A stretch of 64,000 bases of DNA from contig NC_134982.1 of NCBI RefSeq assembly GCF_965638725.1, positions 1,736,001 to 1,800,000 on the forward strand, written 5' to 3'. The position numbers and the translations under genes were made by a program. Shown here piece by piece: positions 1-14,500 of the stretch. The notes below the pieces were generated by a model. The model worked only from the letters and a program-made list of their open reading frames with translations. It made no database searches and had not been told where the DNA came from. Origin of the DNA: Aptenodytes patagonicus (taxonomy: Eukaryota; Chordata; Aves; Sphenisciformes; Spheniscidae). Position 1 is the first letter of the stretch. The number at the start of each line of letters is the position of its first letter.

Positions 1-3000
1 ATATAGACTATGATTCCTTGTTTTGACGAACACAAGTGTTAAACGTTGCTACCCAGTCATAAAAAGGAAACTAGGTTTGTGTAATACACAGTGTTTGTAA
101 CGATATTTCTCTCTTCCCCGCCCCTCCTTATTTCCTTGACATATTCCATGTTTGATTATGTACTTCTGAACTTCTACGAAACTGAGGTTAAGCTTATTGC
201 CCTATAATTCTTTGGTATCGTTTAGTTGACTTTTTGTTAAAAGTTACTTTGCTAGTCCCATTTCTAGACCCTTATGGGACTGCACTGAGTTCTAAACATT
301 ACTGATAATTCGAAGATAGCTTCAGCCATTTCTCCAGGAGCTTAGTGTTAATGCTGGTAGGCATAGTCCACTGAATACAGGTAGCTTGCATAAGAGCTAT
401 CAATCACGTCTTCCCTGTCGTAATCTGAACTTTATCCACTGCCTGTTGCCATTGATGTTATAAGTAAATGTTGTACCTTCACTGACATATATTACTCTCT
501 GCAGGGAGGTCACAGACCAAAATTTTCCTTGGTCCTCCCTTATATCAGTAAGGGACTTACTAAGCAATAGGGAACTTTTGGGTTATTTTACTATCTTCGA
601 CAACTCTTCCTCCTTGTCTCTCATTTTTGTACTTTGGACTTTCCAAAAAGCACAGAAGTCCAAGATGACTCATCTTCAGGAACAATTCTAGCTATTTCCA
701 TTATGCTTCCATCCTGAAGACCATTGAGGACTACAAGACATTACATTTATTTTCACTGTTCCATATTAGGATAACCTGCAACTATATCTTAAATATATGT
801 GTTTTTTATGAACTGCCAAACTCCTGAGCACCTTTCTCCTAGACTTTTTTCATAGGATTTTGCAAACAGATCTTTGAATTTCTTGTAGTTGCTTTTTTCT
901 ATTCTTCCTCTTTTCCATTCTAAGAATCTTGAAAACCTTGTAAGAAAATTCTTGTATTCACCTTCACCTTCTGTATCAAAACCTGACATCATCCTAGTCT
1001 AAAAATACCCTGGATACTCTCTATTCAATTTATTTTTCCCAACAAATATTTGGTTAGCTAGTATCTCCTCAAGGCAAATTATTCTGTCAGTTGTTTACAA
1101 GAATGTTCTTTCCATCTTATCCTTCTTGGTTTGGTGGTCTTAATGGTAGGTCCTCAACATAACAACAGTCAGGCTTTTTTCTCCTTTTATTATCATAAGC
1201 ATACTTTTAACAGATTATCTCCCTCTATATTCTAGACTTCAATACCAAGGTAAATATTCATAGAGAAACATATGTTCCCTGCCCTTTTCTTCAGGAGCCA
1301 CCTCCACTTTTTTTCTGTATTAATTCATTAACAAATGAAATATCCCACCAAGTAAACATTTACATTGCCTAAATCACAACTTTGAATAGAACCTTGTACA
1401 TTCTTCCATTTAGTTTCCATACAGCCTGCACTAGTACAGACATCTTAAATGTTAAGCAGGCATAATCACTATCCTGTTTTCCATATTGCTTCAATCTTTT
1501 TTATAAAAACCCTATATCCATGGTTACTATGCCTCTGGTCACCTTTCCACTGACAACACATTATTTTGTCATCAGTCCTCATTAATTCTAGTTTAAAGTC
1601 TTCCTTCCTGAGTTGGTAAGCCTAAACTTAAAGAAGCGCTTATTCTTCCTTATGAGACAGAGCCCATCTCTCCTCAGCAGTCCTTTCTTTTCTGTTCTGG
1701 AAGAGCTGTGAAAGCTCAGCCATTCAAATCGGCAACAGCAGGATCAGGTCAATTAAAATTAATGAAAAGTTTTTCTCATTTCCCTTTGAGCGGCAATTCT
1801 GTCTGCACAGTGAGAGACCTACCAACTGTAAAGTTGACCAAATATTTTGAGTAAGGACACAAAAATTAAAAACCATGGTAAATCACAGAATCCATGATCA
1901 ACCAGAAAGAAAACATACATCATAATTTTCAAGGGTTTCACAATTCCAGATACTTATATATATGCAAGAAGCCATAAGCATCTCTTGGAAAACAAATACA
2001 ACTGCTCTGGCAGCATCAGAATTACATAGGAAAAGAATTAATAGGTTGATAATGAGTGACTGCGGGGTTTGCAGTTTTTCAGATCCTCCTTTTCAGACTA
2101 AAACAGGTATAAACTCTAGCCAAATTAACCCGCTGCGGGGAGCACTGTTAGTCTTGACACCTGGAGCCTAAAATTAAGTGTTCCTTTATCAGCACCTGTT
2201 TGTATCAGTGTGAATACAGTGATGTAGAGAGATTTGCCAATGCAAATGGGCTGTTACAGAAGAAAAGATAACTGCAGCATACAGTCATTCTAATCATTTC
2301 AAGACCAGTATCACAACTGACCCTCTCATTAAGCCTTTAAAGGGCAAAAATCCCCGAGACAAAAATCCCATCTATTTTCCTCCCACCATGCCAAGTCACA
2401 GTCTTACCACAGGTAGGATGTTCACAAGATTTAAGAGCACGATACTTGTCTTCATCAAAGCCTTTACTTCCCTCAGCTCTGTTTTACTGATATATATACG
2501 CTGTAATTCAGGAAGTGCCCTCCCAATAAAAGATTTCCTGTATATGCAAATACTAGGATCACAAATACTTGTGCACATCCTTAGCAAACAGTTCTTGTAA
2601 CCTGCTGAGAAAGTGACTTTCCTTCTGTCCAGCCTGCTATTTTATTTTAGTATTTCCTCCAAATCCCAATCTCTGTCTTTCTGCCTGCCTTTTTGTTTTT
2701 CCCACTGTCACTATGGAAGACTGTAGTTCAATAAAATTCCTTTTCTCTGATCTAGCCTCAAGGACAAGAACATCACTGACATCTTGGATATGGCAATTTT
2801 GTTTAGTACTTGATTTACACATTCTGTTATTTTTCCTGAGTGGCAACTTCTTTAGTCTAACTTATAAGCAAACTAAATTCCAGCTATAATTGCAAGAACA
2901 GTGTATACAACCAAAAAGTTACTTTTTTCTATTGATATATAAGGGATCAAATCCCTCTTTAAAGGCCATAAAAATCTCAATAGCATTTAAAAAAAAAGTG

Positions 3001-5393
3001 AAACCAGTTGTTTCCACTTACTGACTAATGGTGTTTTATTGTTGGGTTTTTTTTATTCTGTTCTTATTTTAATTTATATTGTTTAAAACTAGGAAGTGTC
3101 ACTCATTTGTTGCTTAGTTTCATATGCTTAAGGGACTTTCATCTGGTGTGGTACAGTACCTCACACACTGGACCTTATCCATTATCAAAGCCTTTCATAG
3201 CTGGCCAATATAAAGTTAGTAGATATGAATATTCAATAATGTCAACAATACTTTTAGTTGTTACCTAGGTCTGTGTGCCATAAAACCCAAAAAAAGTTGT
3301 GCCGAAATTCTCCAAAGTACATGAAACTGATAAAGGAGAAATATCTGGAGGCTAATAAAAAAAAACTCCAAAGAATGAGGCATCTCACAAATATGGATAG
3401 CTACAAGGATTCTCCAAGGGGGAATTAATGAAAAAGACTTTCTAAATAGCAAACAAACTCTGCCCTAACATCAAGAGAAGTTCTAAGGGAATAGGGAGTG
3501 CTTTACACTTGTCCTATGCACCCCTGCAAGCAGGACACGTGGGGAGCATGCTATAACCTCCAAGTACTCTCAGGGCATCAAGTCATGCTTTGAGCCCACC
3601 TTGCTTGTGCTACCAGCACCCCAAGGAGTATCTGTACACCTGGATGAGTAAACCTACCTTTCTACTGTGAGCTATATAGGCACGAGCCCCTTCAGAAACA
3701 GGAGAGCTATGAGAGCTTGGGCAGTGCCACACTAGTTGTGCTGAGAGCCTGAGGTATACTAGCTCAAACGATGCAGCATACACACACTATGCGTAACTAC
3801 CTACACACAGCATCCAGAGTAGTGCAAAAGTAGAGCAAATTCATCATGATCCGCATTCAGGCATGTGCGATGTCAGGAAAAAACCTCATCTTTCCTTGCA
3901 CATCTGAATTCCTTAAAATGACCTCTGGCAAACAGATACTATCTTAGTACAGACAACAGTTACACCCACAGTTATTAGTTGGTTTGTACATTCATGTCTC
4001 GGCAATGCTTATAAAAGCTTCAACAAAAAGTTTTCTAGGAGTCATTTCATTGTCTGTACTCCGATTTCAGATCTAGCTCTCAGCATTTGAAAAAGATCAA
4101 TAAAGACTGCCTGAAATATATTATTACATATTACCTATGATCTACCTATGTTAAAGTTCTATGACAGTCATAAAATGAAGTCACTTATTATTCTCTCTCT
4201 ACTTACTAATTCTTAACAGGAAGATGGGAAATACATAGCTAATATTCCTTCTGCTTTTTCTTCTGGCTTCTGTTTCATTTCTCAGGATCAGCACATGCTC
4301 AGGTACCCGCCTTCTCACGTGAACCTATAAATATCCAGATTAGAAGGAAACAGTTCACTAGAAAGGCATGTCACCATACATATTGTTTACTGACAGCATA
4401 AAATACTAGGCTACATTATATAAGCCTCAGAAGAGGTACAAAAGGCTTCTTTCAAGATGTTCTGTCAATGTATTTCAATTCACAACTCAAATTACTACTT
4501 ACAGCTTTTCTCTCTGTCTCTCAATTTGCTGCTGCCAAATGGGATAAGTCCTACTCCTCTCTCCCCTGCACAAGTTCCAGTACCTATCAGTGGCTTTCAC
4601 AAGCTAAGTCTATTCAATTATGCTGCAAAAAACCCCCAAACTCTACTTCTCTGCTTATTTAGGCCCACTGAAGGATTTTATATGCTCTAAAGCTAAGAAC
4701 AAAGCCAAGGAAAATGGAAGGGAAATTAGGACTTCTCAGTAACAGTGACAACCACCTGTTGGATCAGTTCAGCTGAAACACACCCTGTGCTCCCAAACAG
4801 GATGCCTCTAAACAAGTGCCTTCTCTCCCCAGAGAACCAGGCTTTACTAGGATGTGAAAGGGGGACAATTCAAAAAGACTTCAGACACTTTTTGATACAA
4901 TATATTTGTTAAGTTTGTGGTCGGGGAACAAGGAACATACAATTACATCAACTCAAGTCCTGTTAGAAAGAACAGCACTGGAAATATTACATAATTACAT
5001 TATTGCTAAACCTTACTGCTTAACTTTACACATGATATTGAGCTCACCCTGTTTCTAACACACCATGTAATGAAGTGATGACTAGAATTGGCCAAATAGT
5101 TTAGTTTTTTGTAAATTTTTTATACACAGAGATTCTTCCATGAAAATGTTCACATTAATTAAATATTCGTTTAAAAAGTGGTATCTCTTGCACATATTGT
5201 TAGATCCTACTGGAAGCACTAACACTCAATTAAGCTTTGAAGTTATTAATGAAAAGAACAAATATGTACAGAAATACTGAATACAACATTTTTCAGAACA
5301 TGCACTGGTTCAGCTTTCAAAAAATTTTGACCAGTGGTCAGGCTGACAAATTATTTAAATTACACAGTATTAAAATATTCTTAGTTATCAGCT
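1..5393. other. Non-coding flank downstream of C18orf54
   Basis: This AT-rich stretch lies beyond the C18orf54 stop codon and includes its 3' UTR. Open frames here are all short (80 codons or fewer), lack splice context and resemble no family I recognise. No tRNA, CR1 copy or CpG island was seen. I could not place a convincing minus-strand AATAAA signal close to the C18orf54 stop, so the 3' UTR end is undefined. Confidence 0.6.
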
Positions 5394-5502
5394 TCACAGA
5401 TCATTCTTTTTGTCTTGTTTATCTTCATGATCACCCGTCTGCTCTTGTTGGTTACTGTTATCTTCAACAAGACTTTTAAGACGCGACAAATGGTGTAAAG
5501 CC
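5394..5502 (-). CDS. C18orf54: C18orf54 terminal coding exon with stop
   Basis: The acceptor TTTTTCCTAATCTAG precedes 5502. It completes Lys509 and codes to residue 544, starting [14 protein letters not shown] (human [14 protein letters not shown]). The stop TGA is at 5396-5394. The last residues are rich in Asp, Lys and Gln. Confidence 0.92.
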
Positions 5503-8500
5503 CTAGATTAGGAAAAATGAAGACTTTAACAACAGTGTATATATTACTGTTTTCATTTAACAGAAAATGATGTTGATTTCTTACAAACAGCTTAACAGTT
5601 TGAATGGTATTATATACAGTTTACATCTCTACATCTAACTGTTCCACTTATTCTGTTTCAGAGATTATAAAATACACTAAGATTTTTTTAAAAAGATAAA
5701 ACACTTTTTGGAACTGAAATTTTAAATGTGTCTTTTCAAATACAGGTGCTCACAAACACAGTTTCTATTAAATTATTACGGAATGGGTATTTAACAGAGG
5801 ATGTTAAACACTGCAAAACATTGTTATAAAATAGCAATAGTGAAAGTTACTGTATCTTTTTAAACTAAAAAATCTTTTAATTTTACATTACAGTATAAAA
5901 CTGTACTGCAACACTGAGTTTTGTTGAAACAAGCGCTCTACATAAAACCCTGTTTTCCATTCTGCCTTTTCTCAAACTTATTTCTTTAGTCACTTATAAC
6001 TGTTCAGTAGGATTTCATTAATGAAATCTGTTTTCTAGCAATTATTTTCCCCACTGTAGTGAAAAAGAGAAAATATTTTGTCCCATATTACAAACTTCTC
6101 CAAGTGTGATTATTTTAAAGTCCATCTATATGTAGCAATAATTAATCTATTGATATAGATGAAATACAACTGCTTATTTACAGAGTACATCTCTGCAACT
6201 ATTCAATAGATATTTCTCTGCTCCATGAACTGCCATGTTTTTAATTATTCATTAATGGCTTATTCTTAAAGTTTTCAGATCACATGACAAAACTTCAGCT
6301 AATTTATCATTCCTTTTCTGCACTTTCTGAAAACAGAGAAAAGTCAGAAAAATCAATGGTCACTTACTTCTGAATAGAATTAGTAAGGGGGATTATCTCA
6401 CTGTCACACAGTTTTAATTCAGCCTCTGCTTTTTCAGAAAGCTTAAAAAAAAACATTGTTAGCTGAGGGAAGGAAAAGTAACTGAATATGACATAAAACA
6501 TGGAATCTTTATAGCACAATGCATTGGAAAGTATTGCCAAAAACTTTATAGCATCATAAAGTAATTCAGGTTGGGAGGGACCTCAGGAGGTGGGCTCCTG
6601 CTGAAAGCAGACGCAGTTATGAGGTTACAGCAGGTTGCTCAGGGCTTTATCCAGTCAAATCTTGAAAACCTCCAAGGACAGAGACTACACAACCTCTCTT
6701 GAACAACTTGTTCCAGTGCTCGGCTGTCTTCAAGGTTAAAAAGTTTCTCCCAATGTCCAGTGTGAACCTCCTGTTTCAATTTATGCCTGTTTCTCATCCT
6801 TCCACCATGCACCACTATGAAAATCATAGAATCACAGAATCATTGAGGTTGGAAAAGACCTTTAAGATCATCGAGTCCAACCGTTGACCCAACACCACCA
6901 TGCCCACTAAACCATGTCCCTAAACGCCTCATCTACTCGTCTTTTAAATACTTCCAGGGATGGGGACTCCGCCACTTCCCTGGGCAGCCTGTTCCAATGT
7001 TTAACTACTCTTTCAGTAAAGACATTTTTCCTCACGTCCAATCTAAACCTCCCCTGGCGCAACTTGAGGCCGTTTCCTCTCGTCCTATCGCTTGTTACTT
7101 GGGAGAAGAGACCGACCCCCACCTCGCTACAACCTCCTTTCAGGGGGTTGTAGAGAGCGATGAGGTCTCCCCTCAGCCTCCTTTTCTCCAGGCTAAACAA
7201 CCCCAGTTCCCTCAGCCACTCCTCAGCAGACTTGTTCTCCAGACCCCTCACCAGCCTCGTTGCCCTTCTCTGGACACGCTCCAGCACCTCGACGTCCTTC
7301 TTGTAGTGAGGGGCCCAAAACTGAACACAGTATTCGAGGTGCGGCCTCACCAGGGCCGAGTACAGGGGCACGATCACTTCCCTACTCCTGCTGGCCACAC
7401 TATTTCCGATACAGACCCTGGCTCCATCTTCTTAATTCCCTCCTCACAGGTGCAGGAAGACTTCTATTAGGTCCCCCAAAACTACTCCTCCAGCCTGAAC
7501 AAGCCCAGTTCTCTCAGATCCCCCCCATAAACAAGTGCTGTAGCCTCCAACCGCCTAGGTGCCCCTCCACCAGCTTATTGATGTCTCTCCTGAAGCGAGG
7601 GGCCTAAACCTGGATGCAGTATTACAGATGTGGTCTAATAAGTGCTGGGGGATACAGAGGGGCAATCATTTCTCTTGATCCATTGACTGTGCTCCTGTCC
7701 ATATAGCGCAGGCCCTGCTGTTCCTCCTTTGCTGCCAGGGCACACAGACGGCTCATGTTCAGCTTGTACCTACCAAGACCACTTGGGCATTTTCAACAGA
7801 GCAGCTCCCTAGCCAGGCAGTCCCCAGCCTGTAGTGCTGCGAGGGTTTCTTCCTTCCAAGGTGCAAGGCTTTGCATATACCCCTGCTGAATTTGATGAGG
7901 TTCCTGTCGGCCCATTCCCCCAGCCTGCCTGATCCAGATATATATGGAGCACTGCATTCACTACTGAGCATAGGACATAGGGTTTAAGAACTGTATGCAA
8001 GCAACGTTATTATCTCTTTTTACCTTTTTCATAAAGTCTATTAAGTCATTTTGAAACAAAAGTGCCACAAAATACCAACTCACTGATGCCAAAGGAGGCA
8101 AGGATAGAGCATTTGAGAACGTTTGGCTTTTTAAAAATTTGGTACATGCCCCCAAAAGCCTAGAATTAATGGGGATATTATCAGAAGACAACTTTTCCAG
8201 AACACAGCTATTGCTAGAGCAGCAGAGGAGAGCACCATCGGCTCTCTTCGGGCAGGATTGCCTGGAATGTCGCCATCTCCTGGCTTACAAGTACTGCTTT
8301 CTGCAGCACTGCTGAGGCCACTGTCGAGTTACTGACCGGCCACACAGTGACCCTGCAAACAGGAGAGACTGCAGCGTAATGTAGCACAGGGCCTCCAATT
8401 TGCAACAGCAGCAACAAGACACAGGGGATTTTAGGGCACAGCAGTCTTGAGCATATGCTCCTGATGCAAACTGGATTGAATCTGCTGGCAGTGCTCTAAG

Positions 8501-11500
8501 ATGACAGGAAACCAAGTCTATAAAAGGACTAAATTTTTCTCAGAAGTGTACGCAGCACATCGATTTTGACAAGATACAACATAAGGAAACTAGCTACTCA
8601 CTTTTTCAAACTCTTCCTTTTGCTCAGCAGTTTCATTCTGGCTTAAACTTCCCTGAATTGCTTGAAGTTTAAACAACGTTAGCTTCAAAGCCTCAAGGGG
8701 CCTGTGATGATAACCGCCGGAAAAAGTAGTTCCCTAAACCAAAACCCAAAGAATTTGTTGATCTCGCAGTGTACTGCAGTGCACATAAAACAAAACAAAA
8801 TAAAACAAACAACTTTTGAAGTTTCCCTGAAACAAGTTAAAGGCTAATTTCTATGAGTGTTTCCCTCTACCTGTTCTTTAAAGGTCTATTTATAGTATGA
8901 TGCTACACTGGTTCATCTTAATTTATGCCACTGTACAGTCAGTGAAATCACTGTAAATACATACATCATTAGGAAGACATGAAGCAACACAGAAAGGCCT
9001 CAGCCCTGGCTTGTGTAAAATAATTCAAGAACATTAAGACTGTCAGTCCTTGTAATGTTACAACAGCAGTGCTGCAACATGTTTCAACATTTCATAACTG
9101 ACAGAGCAAGTAAGCTTCCTTAATGATAAACAGATTCATTCATATAATTAGCACCTATATGATATCTGCTCATTCTATAATCAAAAAAGCAAATTAACTC
9201 AAGGTGACAAAAATTTGTGGATAATTTAGAAATTCTTATGTCTAGAAATGTCTGATGATCTAGCAGAACCAAGAGAACGGAAACCATGAAGGAAGAAATA
9301 CAGCGAAGCACCATTCATCAGAGTAATTTGAATTACTCATGCACATCATTAGGTTTGTGTCAATTAACTCCTTAAGGAAACAGAAGTATGTGTCACAGTG
9401 GAAAAACTTAAAGGGTAATGCTCTGTTTACTACAAGATGGGAAAACAGAACCTTAGAGCAGTTAAGATTCAAGGACAATAGGGCAGAAAGCAAAGGAAAC
9501 ATACCAGTACGTAAATTAATAGTATGCCTTTCAACTAGAATATTGGGCTCAGTGCTCATCTCCCTAGCTGAGAAAAGGATAAAGTGTTCATATAATCCAG
9601 ATGAAAGACTGAAAAACATTAAAGACTGCCAAGAAGGTGATTAATATGTAAAAATGGGAATAAAATAATGAATAATCAAAAGCGTAAATTCAATCCATGA
9701 TCCAATTCCAGTGCAACAGCATAAATAAGAAATACGTTACTTAACTTACCTCTTGAACTTGACTCATATCCAACAGTACATCAGCCAGGCTATGAAATTA
9801 GTAGTATTTAATACATCAATAACAAAAAAATTTCTTCCTTTACTCGAGGCAGGAAAATTATTATTTAAACAAAACATGGACTGTAAAAGTCAAACTATTA
9901 CTAAGCAAAGCATTTTATAGTTAGATGCTTTCTTAATCATAATTGTGACCAAGGGTTAGATTATAGGATTTAATAACTCTATGCTCAAATATGGCTAAAC
10001 TACTGCAGTTAGACTTTCTACTTTATATATTATAGAAGAAAAACCAATTTACAGGTATTCCCCCTTCTAATATTTACCAGCCTTACACATTTTGGGCATT
10101 CTCAGAAAAAAATACTCAATTTTACTGACCTTATTTTTGTCATTTAAACAGTCTTCCAAGAACTTATGTATAATATCTGCCTTGGGGAACGGTAGCACAT
10201 TCTCCGTGTCCTCACAGCACACAGGCACTGGTGGTTTGCTAAACCAACATTAAACATGCAGTGGAGAATAACAACAGGTTTGTAAACTAAAGAATTGTTT
10301 TAGGATATAGTCATTATGATGAAACCAGATATATTGCATCAGTGCAACACCAAGGGGGCACCGAGTAGTCCTGTCAGCACTTTGGTGTATGTGTGAGAAA
10401 CAACTATTTTTTCCAGTTTTGCCAGTATAGTCAAAACAGGGGTAGCCACAAAAATCAACTAAACAAAGGACTTCTTAGCTATAGTTTATTACACATGGGT
10501 GTTTTTCTTACACTTGGTACTCCTCCATTAATATTCAACATCTAAAGAAAAACAGTTACACTCTGCTTACTGACCTCTAATTCTTCTACAGTCTCTAAGG
10601 TATTTTAATTTAAAGCTAGCAGTCTCATAGAAACAGACATTAATGAAGCCTGATTTCCAGTGATGTTCTCCTATGTGGGCATTCTGGTGGCTAGCAGGAG
10701 ACTAGATTATTAGCCCCTCTCCCAACAGGAGCATGAATAGTACCATTTCTATTGTCATGTGCAGGAATGCTGCAGTTTGAGACTTTTACTCACCTGTTAA
10801 AGATTGCTAAAACTAACCAATAGTTCAAAATCTTCTAGGGTAAAGGGAAACTGACAGACAACGCCCAGAACCATTTACACCTAGCTGCTTCTTAAAAACT
10901 GCAAGAAACTACAGGAAATTCTAGTATTGATTTTTATTATTATTTGATCCTGTGAAATAACCTTTCAGCTCCTGAACAACTGAAATTTCACTTCCGAGAC
11001 CGCTCCAAAACTTCCCAAGACCACACTGCTTTTTTTTTTTAAAAATGGACTTCCCACTAGTAACCTGTTTTTCATAAGCTATTAAATCTCTCAAATTAAG
11101 TTCCATTAAATAATTTTTCTCCTGAAATACATATCTTTGTATATCAATTATATATATAAGAAATATTATTAAAAGGCAACAATAAGTAATATTGATAGCG
11201 CTCTTTGCTATCTTTGATGAAAAAGGGAAAGCAGTGCACCAACAACCTGACCTCGAATTATCAAACATTTAGCACTACGCAAGAAATCTAACAGTAAATC
11301 CTTTCTTTATGTACATGCCACATCACCATTACTTATAATCTATATACAAGAGCAATTAAGTACATTATCCATTTTCATCAACAAATTACTCCAAAAATAT
11401 GTTTACTTACAAAGCACCTGGAGCATTTTCCCATGATCTTTCTGCTCCTAGTATATCTGTTGTAGAAGGACTGCCATCATTTTCCAGAGTATTTGACAAG

Positions 11501-14500
11501 TCTTCAGTTGAACTCTCCAGACCTTTGTCAGCCTTCAAGGTAAGTAGCTCAAGCTGGTCTTCTAAAACACAAGGACACAATGTATCCAACCCTCTTCAAG
11601 GCATTATTTCCACATTACTTTTAATTTTATGTAATACTCAAAGAAAATTACTACAGACGAATTAGCACTGGAAATATTTTACAGAGAGTACAGGCCCAAT
11701 ACAACTCCTTTGGTTATCGTGGTATGGCAGTACGGCACGTAAATCATCAGTACCAAGTGGGATCTGCAAGGTTCTAGCCAGGAGAGTATTTAAAGTAGTC
11801 AAGCATTTCTTTTCCTAACTTATGTAAAACAAGTATCATATGCAGCATTCAAGATTATTTAATATTTTTAATCTGCTTTTATGTTATAGAAAATATAATT
11901 AATATTAATTCACAATACAATGTTAAATATTACTTATTAATACTGTAAGTTTTTAGGTTAATTTTCTTATTATTTTGTACAGGTTTTTCTAACAGCTGCT
12001 TTTACACACACCTGGGAGAGAAATCATGCAAACATACATGCAAGTCACATATACAATCACATACAGGACTCACATTTAAAAATAGGTTGAGATAAGCACT
12101 CAAAATGACAGACACATTCTCATATTTTTTTTTTTTATACCTAGCCTGTTCATGATTGGTAAAGTTTTGTGTGTAAAAAAAGATATAACCCTCTATTTAA
12201 AGTTCATCATGCACACACATTAGAAAGATATTTGCAGACATTGCATATCTGGCATTTTGTCACTTTGAATTCACAACATAAACCACATTTTAACTTAGTT
12301 TTTATAAATAACCTCTTGGAAAGAGGGAGAGATCAATATTTATGCTTTGCAAAACAAAAAAAATATTTTTCTTTTTAAATGAATAAACTTAGATGGAAGT
12401 GAAGGTAATTAACACTTCGCAATGTTAATCTGTCATATCAAAGCAAATCTTGCTGATATTTCATAATAAAAAGATGGTGCTTCACCATGGGAGGACCTCC
12501 CTGCTTCTGAAGAGCGATGGCCTGCTGCAAAGAGTAGCTACATGAGAGATTCCCAAGGAAAGTCTCTACATAAACTGAAGGCACTGGATAACCTAAGTAT
12601 ATGGGTTACAAATATCTCCTGCTGACTGTGTAAAGTAGAGAAAGAGACTGTACGATAAATGGTATTTCTTACCAATTTGATGGGTTCATTTACACTGTGT
12701 TTAGGAATCTCTCTCCTCCAAGATTACACTTCCTGAAGTTTAATTTAATGCTTGAAATTCTATTAAGGTATTCATGGAATTACTGTCATTGCAGTAAAGT
12801 ACTAAATATGCCACTGTTATAAATACTTTGCTGTAAAAGTAATGCTTAAATATTGATTTATATATGAAAACTTACAGTATAAAAGCTGTTTAACTTAGTC
12901 AACTACTAGTAAGTGCTTTGAGTCATTTGTCAAAGATGGACATGACTAGATCTACTATACAGTGCAGTCAGACTAACATGGCTAGAGAATGTTGGTTTAA
13001 GAAAAGTACATCTTTATACACATACCCTCAAAATTAAAAAAACAAGTTATATGAAATATGGTTACCTCTGAATGGCTTTTTGGTGTGTCTTGAAAACGAG
13101 TTATCAAATTGGAAGCATGCATCTGGATTATCATAGTTGTAACGTTCTTCTACTTTGTTATCATCTCTCAGATCCAGGCAACTGTTTTGTTCAAAAAAAT
13201 TAGAACTGTCTTTATTGACAGAGTGTCTTTTTGTCAGGATCTCAGAAGTTTGTGAAGAGGAAGCTTTGCCTTGTATATTAAAATTTTGACCATCATTTTC
13301 TTTAGTTGAATCAGAAAAAAGGTTGTAACTCTTAAGCCAGACTGGGTAGTGAAAATTGGGAATACTACTTATCCCTGATACACTTAAGTCAGACTTCTGA
13401 CTGGTAAGCCACCTCGGATAATTCTTAAAAGGAAAAGTGTTAGAGGTCTCTTCACAAGAGAAGGGTCTTGAACTTCCTTTAGAGGAGACAGAATCACACC
13501 TATCAGGTGTATACACATTGTGTTTCTTTTTGCTGAAGTCTTTGTGTGGATTCCGGTGAGCAACAGCTTTGCCATTCTCCTGGAGACTACTGAAGCCGCT
13601 TTCAGTATCGAGTGATGAGGTTTGGTAAGGGCAGAAAGATGTTTTAAGTGACCGCCTGTTCAACTCACTACTTTGATGCCTTGATTTAAAAGGAGTATGC
13701 TGGACAAAGGGCAGCGATCCATCTGCTGGAAATGCTAACAGGTCATCCGTCGCGAGACTAATCAAGTCTGGGTCACACTCAGTCTGCCTTCTACAGGGTG
13801 AAGCAAGAGAACCCAGTCCTACGTGCTGATTAAAATCATCCGATGCTGAAAAACAAAGATATTTTACATGAATTGCTAAACTTCAAGCATACCAAAATGA
13901 TATATTTGTAAGATCTAACATGAAGTAATAATTTAAAGCTGAAATATATTCTTTACCAGGGGATACTGAATTACAGTTCTTGCAAGAATGGTTCCGTTTC
14001 TAATTAGAATCTTGATAAAAACCTTACCAGTCAAAAGTTACCCCTCCTTGCCTAGTACACAACATTAAAGAAAATACTCAAAGCTGTGAAGTTTTTATTT
14101 AAGAGGAACAAGATTTCAACATTCTACAGTCCATTTTTAGTTGCACATTCAGAATTGTGTATTTTGCAGATACATCCTTAGTATTTCAGTCCTAGTAGTG
14201 ACACTTCCCCCACACAGTAGTGTTAGGGATAACTTTCCCCATATTGAAGTTAGAGCACATTTACTAGAGAAAAAGATAGCTAAAAGCAATAGCTTGCAAG
14301 GCAAGTAGCCAGATTAACGGGCCTGTAGACCCATTTTGTGATTCTACAGAAACTTATTTGCTGTATAAGATTTGACTTGGCAGTTTTTCAGGGAAGAATT
14401 ATAGCATTAAATCTTTTTTTTTTTTTTACTGAAACTATAAAGCACTTTGATTCACAAAAATAGGTTTTCCTCAGCTAGTACCTGGAAGTTATTTTTTCCT

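Noticed and set aside
9260-9644. Opposed 119- and 101-codon frames in C18orf54 intron 4
   Set aside because: They shadow each other on opposite strands, and neither has splice context or family resemblance.
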